This document shows, piece after piece, positions 56,136-64,000 of a stretch of 64,000 nt of DNA. The translations under genes were made by a program, and so were the position numbers. Position 1 is the stretch's first letter; the number at the start of each line of letters is the position of its first letter. The DNA is from Lineus longissimus (Eukaryota; Nemertea; Pilidiophora; Heteronemertea; Lineidae): positions 11,722,501-11,786,500 of the forward strand of contig NC_088315.1 of NCBI RefSeq assembly GCF_910592395.1, given 5' to 3'. The notes beneath the pieces were generated by a model, which was given only the letters and a program-made list of their open reading frames with translations, did no database searches and was not told the origin of the DNA.

Positions 56136-57179
56136 CTATGGCAAGCGGAGTGTCCAGTAATTAAAAAAACCTAGATTTATTTTTAAAAAATTGGTTTTTT
56201 ACCTAATAAACTAAGTTTATTTGGTAAATATATAAGTTGTTTTTTTTTAAAATTGTTTATTAGCTAATAAACCGAGTTTCTTTAATAAAACCAAGTTTTT
56301 TTACTTTCTTTCCAAATAAAGTAGGTTTTTTAACAGAAACTAACATTTTATTCTAAAAAACCTGATTTTTTTACCTAAAAAACTTGGTTTTTTACAACAT
56401 AATCGTTTAAAATATAAGTTTCTGTACAGAAATGTCCATTTATTCAATAAAACAAGGTTTATTACCAAAACAACCTAGTTTATTTAATTAAAAAAACTAA
56501 GTTTATTACTGATAAACTGGTTTATTAGAAAACTTACATTTTTAAACCTCGATCCTACCTACATTGAGTTATCTGGGATGAGGTTAGGGTCTCACTAACT
56601 AGTTTACAGAGTGCAGTGCAGTGCAGCATTAGTACCACGTGGTGCCGAGGTTGCCCATCCTCGTCCCGATAACATCGCGGATTTGTGTACATGGGGCGAG
56701 GTAGAAAATACAAGTTTCTCGATAGAAAGCAGGTTTTTGCACGCCGTTTGTCCAGTTATTCAAAACAACCTACATTTTTACAATAAAACCAGGTTTTATT
56801 GCAAAAAACTAAGTTGTTTTGTATAAAACCAAGTTTTTTTACGTAAAAAGGTAGGTTTATTAGCCATTTGTCCAGTTATTGTTAATAAACCAAGATTCTT
56901 TGCTATAAAACTAAGTTTATTACCACTGGATGAAAAACTTATATTTTAGCGAATAAAACCAAGTTTATTTGTTAAACTTGACATTTGTGGATAGAAACAA
57001 GGTTTATTAGGTAAAAAACTTGGTTTTATTAAAGAAACTCGGTTTATTAGCTAATAAACAAGGTTCTTTTAAAAAAACCTATATTTTTTTCCAAATAAAC
57101 TTAGTTTATTAGGTAAAAAACCAGGTTTTTATGAATAAAACTAGGTTTTTTTAATTACTAGACACTCCGCTTGCCATAG
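56136..57179 (+). mobile_element. 1,044 bp AT-rich fold-back element
   Basis: Terminal inverted repeats of 39 bp with one mismatch (ctatggcaagcggagtgtc at the left end), flanked by ACGC on both sides (56132-56135 and 57180-57183). The interior is almost entirely short variants of aaac(c)taggttt, taataaactaagtttatta and aaaaaaccaggttttt, many self-complementary. One GC-richer island lies at 56600-56740. It sits inside an older repeat with acggacggacgg sequence. Confidence 0.78.
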
Positions 57180-57347
57180 ACGCCCGCCCGCACGGACGGA
57201 CGGCGCACATGACGACAATACCCCTCTAGCCCATTTGGGCTGAGGGGTAAAAACTAGTTTCAGAAAAGCAAAACTTGAGAGAAATCCATCCAGTAGTTTT
57301 TACTTCAGACCAGGCCATTAGGCCTATTGCTACTATAAATGTATGTA

Positions 57348-57525
57348 CAGTAGAACCTCTCTATTAAGGACACCCTCGAGACTGACAAGTGCTGTCCTTA
57401 ATAGAGAGGTGTCCCGATTAGAGAGGTCAAATTGAATGGAAAAACCCAATATGGGACCAAAACTAGTGTCCTTAATAGAGAGGGTGTCCTTAATAGAGAG
57501 GTGTCCGCTAAGGGAGATTCTACTG
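57348..57525 (+). mobile_element. 178 bp pogo/Tigger-type MITE
   Basis: Ends cagtagaacctctctattaa at the left and the inverted gagattctactg at the right, flanked by TA on each side (57346-57347 and 57526-57527). Internal ggacacc and taatagagagg words repeat. CAGTAGAACC-type ends with TA duplications are known from pogo-like MITEs in many animals. Confidence 0.8.
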
Positions 57526-57559
57526 TAAATACAAATGCACAGTACACAGAACATGCAAG

Positions 57560-58060
57560 CACACATGGCCATCAGTTTTGGGTCAGGCCCCCTGGTGGCC
57601 ATATCTGAAGTTGGAACGGGCTGAAATTTTGTGCCCCGGAGAAGGTCTTCCTGTCATACATTTTTCCAGGTTTTTTTTTAAAGTTGCTATGTAAAACAAT
57701 GACAAAACATGCCACATTTTTTGTTTTTTCCAACTTTGACCTCTCTGACCATGAAAAGTAGGTCAAATCAAAAACCCGTTCTATATGTGATGCACTATCA
57801 CCAGATGAACCCACGATAAAAGTGTCGTCATACTAGCGAGCAGCGTTCAGGAGTTATGGCCAAAAGAAGGTTTTCACAAAGCGCCCCCTATATGCCAGAA
57901 CAATAATCAAATTGCGCCGAATTTCGGTATACAAGTTACTGTTGCCCCAAGAGACCCACACACTACGTTTAAAGTTTCTAGGTCCAGCAGTTAAGAAACG
58001 TGCCACCATTGTTTAACAGACAACGTACGAAGCGCTATCGCTATAGCTCCCCTGTCCTTA
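57560..58060 (+). repeat. TGACCT-repeat family, partial copy
   Basis: Contains ccctggtggccatatctgaa, tttgacctctctgaccatgaa with aggtcaaatc, and an end region with gtgccaccattgtttaacag and ctcccctgtccttaagacag. More diverged than the other copies. Confidence 0.6.
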
Positions 58061-58186
58061 AGACAGGTGAGCCAACTAGGCATGATGCCAGTCTCTCTTA
58101 AAAGACAGGTGAGCCAAATAGTCATGATGCCAGTCTCTCTTAAAAGACAGGTGAGCCAAATAGGCATGATGCCAGTCTCTCTTAAA
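58061..58186 (+). repeat. Three tandem 42 bp units
   Basis: The unit agacaggtgagccaa...gccagtctctcttaaa repeats at 58061, 58103 and 58145 with one or two changes. The unit end is the same sequence as the hairpin arm at 55.4 kb. Confidence 0.85.
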
Positions 58187-59002
58187 GCACAGTAAACAGC
58201 CATGCGGGTTCAGTATTAGGACTTTCATTGTAACAATGCGAAAATGTAAGCAATTTTGGTTAGGTCCGTCATTTTTGTTATCACCAAGTAGCTTCTAGAG
58301 TGACTCAACCACTCTCTTGATTACAGCGGCCGCCTCAGCGCCACCACGCGGGGCCTAATTGTATTAGGCTAAGTAGCTTCACGCGATATGCACCATTCTG
58401 GGAAAACTCAATGAGGAAATATGCTCCTCGAGTCATTAGCATAATCTAATCTTAACTCAAGCTCGAGGTAATCTTGCGCAGTGTTTCTTCGGCCCAGATG
58501 GTGGAAAACGTCTAGGTCTAGTACAATGAACGCCTGGCTTGCGCCAGACTAATAAGTGAAGAAGGTCTGGCTGCGCAAGACTACTGTGATAAAATTACCA
58601 TTGCAGAGACTCTGTGACGTAGGCATCTACTTTTTACAAAAAATGCTCTCAAAAGACGATAAGGAATGATTATTTATTACATTTCCTGAACTATATACCT
58701 CCTAATTATCACTTTACATAAACAGGTTGGCATTAGGTAGCTTGCTTGTCTTTCCTCGTGACAATATACAGCAAAATAGTTACAACCCCATAATCGCGCT
58801 ATAAGTCCATAATGAGATCACGGTGACCCGTTATAAATGTTTCGCCAGCTTCGCTATTTTGCCGCTACGTGGCGTGTTGGGTCCTCGTGTCAAGCTAATT
58901 GTTTTAGTCGCATTTATAATGTAGATACAAGAACATAATGTAGTTGCTTTTCGCAATTACCATATGATTGCTGATCTGCCTAATGTCTGTGAGCTCAGTC
59001 AA

Positions 59003-59738
59003 ATGAAAATGAAACGGCCTGGGCTATTGTGCTCACCGTATAGATATTTGGTGGTAAGGAATTCATCCCAATTAAGAACCATTCTACATGTACAGTATAT
59101 AGGTCAAACCAAAGTCAGTATGACATGTGATGTATCGTTGCTTGGAGTACCTACCATAAAAATATCATCGAACACTATTATTAGTGAGATATTGCACTTT
59201 TTTTACCTTTTTCAGTTTTGGGCCCCTGGTGGCCAATTCGAGAATCAGTTCAGATCAAAATTCGGTGTCCGAGGTAACATGACATAGGGAGTCATGTGTA
59301 TCAGATTTTAAGTTCATAGCTTTAGTGGTTAAGAAACGTGCCATAGTCACACTCAAACGGCCAATTTACGCCATTTGGCCTCTGTGACCTTGAAAATTAG
59401 GTCAATTCAAAAACCCGTACAAAATGTGATGCATCCTTGCTAGGAGAACCTGCCATAAAAAAGTCATTGAAAACAAGTCACTCATACGAGAAATATGACA
59501 CTATTTAGGTTTTCACTTCTGGCCCCCTGGTGGTCAAGTCAAGAATCAGATCGGACCAAAATTCATTGTCAGAGGTCACCTGACCTGGAGGGTCATGTGT
59601 ACAAAGTTTTAATTAAGCTCATAGCTTTAGCGGTTAAGAAACTTGCCACTGCTTTTGAAACAGGATATAGACGACAACGACGGACGTCGGATGATGGACG
59701 CTACGGTGTTGTATAGACTCCCTTACGGTGAGACAAAA
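59003..59738 (+). repeat. TGACCT-repeat family, copy near right end
   Basis: Opens gaaacggcctgggctattgt and gctcaccgta and closes actcccttacggtgagacaaaaa, with two tandem units and a short acgacggacg array before the end. It ends about 125 bp left of the candidate 5' UTR exon. Confidence 0.78.
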
Positions 59739-59864
59739 AATCAAAATCAAAGTAGGCCTAGTATTATGAAATTCAGAAGTGCGTAGGCCTAGGCCCTAGT
59801 TTCGTGACACGGGTGACTGGAGTCCAAAGCAGGAAATATCGAAGGAAATTGATGGTTTACTTAC

Positions 59865-60010
59865 CTGACCAATGATTTGCACAGGTCGTCGTAGGCCCAG
59901 TGCTCAAGCAATATCTAGATTGTAACCAGGCAGCAACTGAAACCAAATCACGACACGACAGGAGTTCCGCTTTGTCAGCACTCCTAGTTTCGACGAACTC
60001 GTTACCAACC
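59865..60010 (-). other. Candidate non-coding first exon (5' UTR) with strong donor
   Basis: On the minus strand the sequence ...CATTGGTCAG is followed by GTAAGTAAACC, a near-consensus donor after 59865. The ~145 bases upstream have no ATG and are less repetitive than their neighbours. The RNF213-like ATG exon has a clear acceptor 39 bases before its ATG and so needs an upstream non-coding exon; this is the best candidate seen. The right boundary (start site) is a guess. It could instead belong to the gene ending near 51.8 kb, or be chance. Confidence 0.35.
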
Positions 60011-60840
60011 TCCCTTTGAGCAGAGTATCACAGCGCTATTACGATAGACCTCGGTTACCCAGATTCGAGAGTATTGGGGATTCCCATAATCTTTTCAAAG
60101 CGCGTGTGGAACCGATTCGGTGAATCTCATGACATAGCAAGAACAACGAATCGATATAAACATATAGATTCGGTGAATATGATACCAGAAATGTATTTAA
60201 TAAAAAGGTGTTTAAAAAAACACAGGGCGTGTGGACGTGTATCATTACTGAGATAAAGGTTATTTAGGACTGGGAATAAAGCAACGTCATGTCATTGCAA
60301 TTTGTATGGGTCATCTATTTGATAATGGTCAAATATTGGTCCTTGGTAATTAGTCGAAGAGTGATTCCGGCTTGGCAGTTAGGTCTACAGACAATTCAAT
60401 AATTGTCACGGTCAATAGCATTCCGCGAAGATGACGTCACTGCAGCTGCTGCCCTCTATTTCCCCATCGCTGAATTACAGGCAATGTCGGACAAAATGCG
60501 GTTTCGTAATGGATTCAGGCTTTCTAACTTGGGCAGTGTAGATTCAATCTGGCACATGTCCGAGTGTTGGAAATACTACATAATTGTTCTGAATATTTCT
60601 CTCTCTGACTCTATGGTATCATTCATGCTAAAAACAATGCAGGGTCAAAGATAATTTACTTTGGAATAAGCTCAAAATTAATGCGTAGAAATAAGTGTCG
60701 ATGTCCGCCTGTCACGTGACTAAAACGTCATCAATATCTTATGCAAATGATCTTGTGAGCTATAAATAGTAACTTCGCGGCATGCTATTTGGCGATGGAA
60801 GATATCGTGTAGCCAAATGTATGGGCGGTTATTATATATA

Positions 60841-61430
60841 CCGCAAATAACTTAGACAAACCAAAGCAAAGAAACTTGTGTAGCATATCAAGGACACGTA
60901 GATTGATACTCCTATGTGTGCCACATCAAAGTCATCTGGACCATACACCACGTCAAAGATAACGATGCGAAGTCAACAGGCGGCGCCACCGTCTTGGGAA
61001 AAGTAAAAACGATTTCGACAACTATAGGTTTTTGTTGATATAAGCGACTAGCGGGAAAATGCACATGTGTTGTTATGTCACTATTGCATCTATTCGTAGT
61101 AGACTGTCGTATTTTGAGATCCCCTTTCTTTTCAACATCATCAATCATACTAGTATATCATAACCATGGATAGAGATAAGTTAGAAAACTGTGTCAACCT
61201 CCTTCAACAAGTTGTTGGAATAATGGGGAGAGAGGTGGCGAATAACAACAACGTCAACAGGCATACGGCCGCCAGCAATCTACAGTGGCGCCGCCTGTTG
61301 ACTTCGCATCGTTATCTTTGACGTGGTGTATGGTCCAGATGTCTTTGATGTGGCACACATAGGAGTATCAATCTACGTGTCCTTGATATGCTACACAAGT
61401 GTCTTTGCTTTGGTTTGTATTTATTTGCGG
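60841..61430 (+). repeat. Long inverted repeat, ~148 bp arms, ~295 bp loop
   Basis: The left arm (60841-60989) and right arm (61285-61430) are reverse complements with only a handful of differences and one small indel. Shared words include catatcaaggacacgtagat and gatgcgaagtcaacaggcgg. The loop holds a short open frame. Confidence 0.85.
61166..61321 (+). CDS. 51-codon open frame in the loop of the inverted repeat
   Basis: The ATG sits in a good context (aaccATGGa) and the frame reads MDRDKLENCVNLLQQVVGIM, then a short polar part, entering the right arm before a TGA at 61321. The first 25 residues could form a helix. There is no family match known to me. It may be a first coding exon or a chance frame. 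Confidence 0.25.
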   Translation: MDRDKLENCVNLLQQVVGIMGREVANNNNVNRHTAASNLQWRRLLTSHRYL

Positions 61431-61439
61431 AATGCGTTA

Positions 61440-64000
61440 CAAATCGACAGTCCTCCTATTCTTTTGGGACCTTCTGTACAAATCCCGTCCCCATGTTATT
61501 TTCGTATGTGAAACACCAGCCTCCCATGCACAATGGTGAAACATATGAAAAATTGACGAACAATAATGGTGTTGGTGAGGTTTTTAAATGATACACCGCT
61601 TCTAGGCATGCCAAAACGCCTTTTGCGTGGATAAGACCGGTTTTTCTGTGGTTGAGATCGGAGTTAACATGATATAATTAAGTAGTGAGAGGTGGCTAAA
61701 CACTGCGACCCATCGTATCATTAATACATGGCAAGATAATCTTCAGGCGGGCAAAAATGTCGACTCTCAAATTCCGCAATGCACTAATACACTGAGCAAT
61801 GTGTACTGCGCAGCCCTGAACAAACTTACACACAGGATGATGAATATCACTAGTTCTGATGTCGTACTATGTGATTTTGTTGAGAAAATTTTACTGGCCA
61901 AGAATAGAGGGCGTCAGTAATTCTGTAGTTCATTATCTGTAACTTCAGACTCTGGACGCCCTAAAAACGTCTTGATATCTAAAAGAAGTTGGCGGTCATG
62001 ATTGATTTGGTCCAGACAGGTTCATAAACATAACGTAGAAAAACACCCTCAGAATGGAGAAATCAATTTTCCGGTTTGCCACGAATCTAAACTTCGGACG
62101 CAGTGGACCGGTGTAGAAGTTTAAAATGCCCTAGGATAGAATGCCCGGGAAACAAAGGATTCTATTATGCGCTTCAATCTCTGAGCTATTGACGGTCAGG
62201 GTCTCCATAGAACCATATTGCAGAATACAATAGGGCCGGACACTTTTTCCAGGGGGGCATTTGTTACTGTTACACCGGCCTCCTTCCTCGCCCCAAGACC
62301 CAATTAGGATGACGCAACGGATTACCAAGGGAGTCTATGAAGAATCAGGCAGACCTTCCAAATTGCCGAGCTGGGCTGTCTTTGAAAAGGAAATAGCACT
62401 GTTTATTTGGTAAGTTTCTTATACCGTGATTTGCATCACATATAGCCTGATAGGCCTACCCTTAGGCCCCACGTGGTGGCGCTGAAGCCAACAGTTGGTT
62501 TCTAATTTGAGTTGTCTGTCACAGTCATTAAATTGCACAAATTGCATTGCTAGTGTGGACTAGCAGATTTAATTCAAAAAAATATTCCAAGTTTTAAAAA
62601 TCGACGACCAACCTCTGTAGCCAGTTTTACTGAAAACATGTACACCTAATCGTAAAAATCGTATGATGGAATTGAATCTGGGCTCACTCCTTTCCTTCTA
62701 TCTAATATTGGTGAAAGACAGGCGCACTTAGTCCATCCCATATTGAAATGGGCCCTTTCAATATAATTAGACTGATTTAACACTATATTTGGGTATAAGC
62801 TGTTAAATTGTTTTCTTGGTCGGTTTCTGACTTTTTTACAAACTGACACTTTAAAGTATTACACAGCCTTTAGTGTTTCGTTTGCGATTGTGTACATGCA
62901 CATATTGTGTAAAATTTCAGAGCTTTAGCTCATTTTTATAGGCCCCAGATCCCGTCTGGGGACTATATTGATATCACTGGAATTCTCGAAACTGTTATTT
63001 TTTTCCACCAACACATTTATTGCGGTAGTCCAGCAAAACGGCTAAATAAACCAGAAATCAATCACCCTTACACCACCAAACCCAATTCCATCTATGGACT
63101 ATCGCAAAAGTATCTTAAAAATCCTGAGTATTTCGATACTTTTGAAGCATTTTTTACTGAGATATGATACCGTCTTCTCCCAACATGCCGAAGCCGCGAT
63201 TCAATGTGACATGCGATGTGACATGCGCAGAGGCGAGACGCTGATACATTAGCATAAGCTCCGCCTCGTCATAATGACGTCATTATTCTCAGGAGTTGGT
63301 CGAGCGATGGGACGATGGAGGTATCATAAAGAAACCCAAATCGATTCATGGACTATCGCAAAACGATTTTTCCAAACTCAATGCTTTAGATGCGTTTTTG
63401 TGCTGCGATTTTGACGAGAGTATCTGGTCAAGGTCAGATACTGCAGTCGGGCTGTTAATTCGAACGCGTTCGACTCGAGTATTTGCACACGTTCCCCTTC
63501 GTAGTTTGACTACAGTCGAGTTTGTTACTCGGTTTCTACTCGGTTGACATGACGACTACCTGGGGACTATCAAACTTGCTACCAGCAAATTTCGGAATTC
63601 TAGTTACCATTGTAACCATTATGAACCTATCGATTGACTTTGTTAAATTATAGTATTGACAATGCCTACATGTAGCCAATCGATACGACGATATTGGGCT
63701 GTGAAGAGCAGATAATCGAACCGATGTGGAGTTGACTTCGAAAAAGATAAACTCAGGCGTTTTGGCATCGTGCCGTGGAGTAAACACGGGGATATTAAGG
63801 AAATTCGAATGCATTCAGAACACCTTATTGGTACATTTCGACCAAATCCAATAATTGTTGAATTTTTTATATGCTGATGAGTATTTGGAGTTTAAAAAGG
63901 CTTCTCCTGTTGTTGGGACGTACCAAAGTGTGTTTTGTGAGAATTATTTCACAAAGAACGATTTCGCCTAACATCCATGTTCAAGCCTGGACCAACGTAT
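61440..64000. other. Right flank, unassigned
   Basis: No gene recognised. A word pair (ccaaa...tctatggactatcgcaaaa) is repeated at about 63075-63165 and 63330-63420, suggesting a diverged duplication. An 'agggcgtc...gacgccct' pair encloses 61907-61963. Confidence 0.4.

Noticed and set aside
1-64000. CRISPR array, prophage or prokaryotic operon
   Set aside because: No regularly spaced repeats with unique spacers and no compact gene runs; introns and transposons show an animal genome.

Overview
The window comes from an animal nuclear genome. It has GT-AG introns of 0.5 to about 9 kb, almost no long open frames, and a very dense load of DNA transposons, MITE-like repeats, a SINE and retroelement pieces. 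The gene content and repeat style suggest a marine invertebrate (invertebrate deuterostome or lophotrochozoan), but nothing seen fixes the species. No prokaryotic features such as operons or CRISPR arrays were found.

The one confident cellular gene lies on the minus strand, from a start codon at 39364 down to 5012, and runs off the left edge. Twelve coding exons can be joined with matching splice sites and intron phases, giving about 1,219 residues. The product looks like the N-terminal part of an RNF213 (mysterin)-type giant AAA+/E3 ubiquitin ligase. In order it has three zinc-ribbon-like cysteine modules, a long charged disordered segment ending in a basic patch, a CBM20-like starch-binding domain, and an alpha-helical region. 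The AAA+ motor, RING and E3 modules are not in the window. An 11-A run in the disordered exon puts its two halves one base out of frame. A non-coding exon with a strong donor at 59865 is a candidate 5' UTR exon, and a good acceptor lies just upstream of the ATG exon at 39404-39405.

Layout by coordinate. 1-5011: repeats and unassigned sequence, with no further exon recognised. 5012-39403: the RNF213-like gene, its introns filled with repeats. These include a solo-LTR-like segment (11.3-11.9 kb), a 1.05 kb inverted-repeat element (7.1-8.2 kb), a tRNA-derived SINE (30.3 kb), and a nested complex at 33.3-37.6 kb in which a minus-strand repeat is split by a piggyBac-like element, itself split by another repeat copy and by a Harbinger-like MITE. 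39.5-41.9 kb: an element packed with gctggaa/ttccagc motifs. 43-47 kb: a pair of inverted ~230 bp repeats enclosing rearranged Ty1/copia fragments, which contain a 5'-truncated non-LTR retrotransposon. 47,050-49,389: a structurally complete pogo/Tigger-like transposon with 26 bp perfect terminal inverted repeats, a TA duplication and a frameshifted transposase. 51.8-52.7 kb: possible last exons of an unidentified minus-strand gene. 53-64 kb: mostly repeats, including a 1,044 bp AT-rich fold-back element, a 178 bp pogo-type MITE, and a ~150 bp-armed inverted repeat around a 51-codon frame with a good start context.

One repeat family occurs at least ten times and carries clusters of TGACCT/AGGTCA half-sites, the core sequence bound by nuclear receptors. 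Most of its copies lie in the introns of the RNF213-like gene or close upstream.
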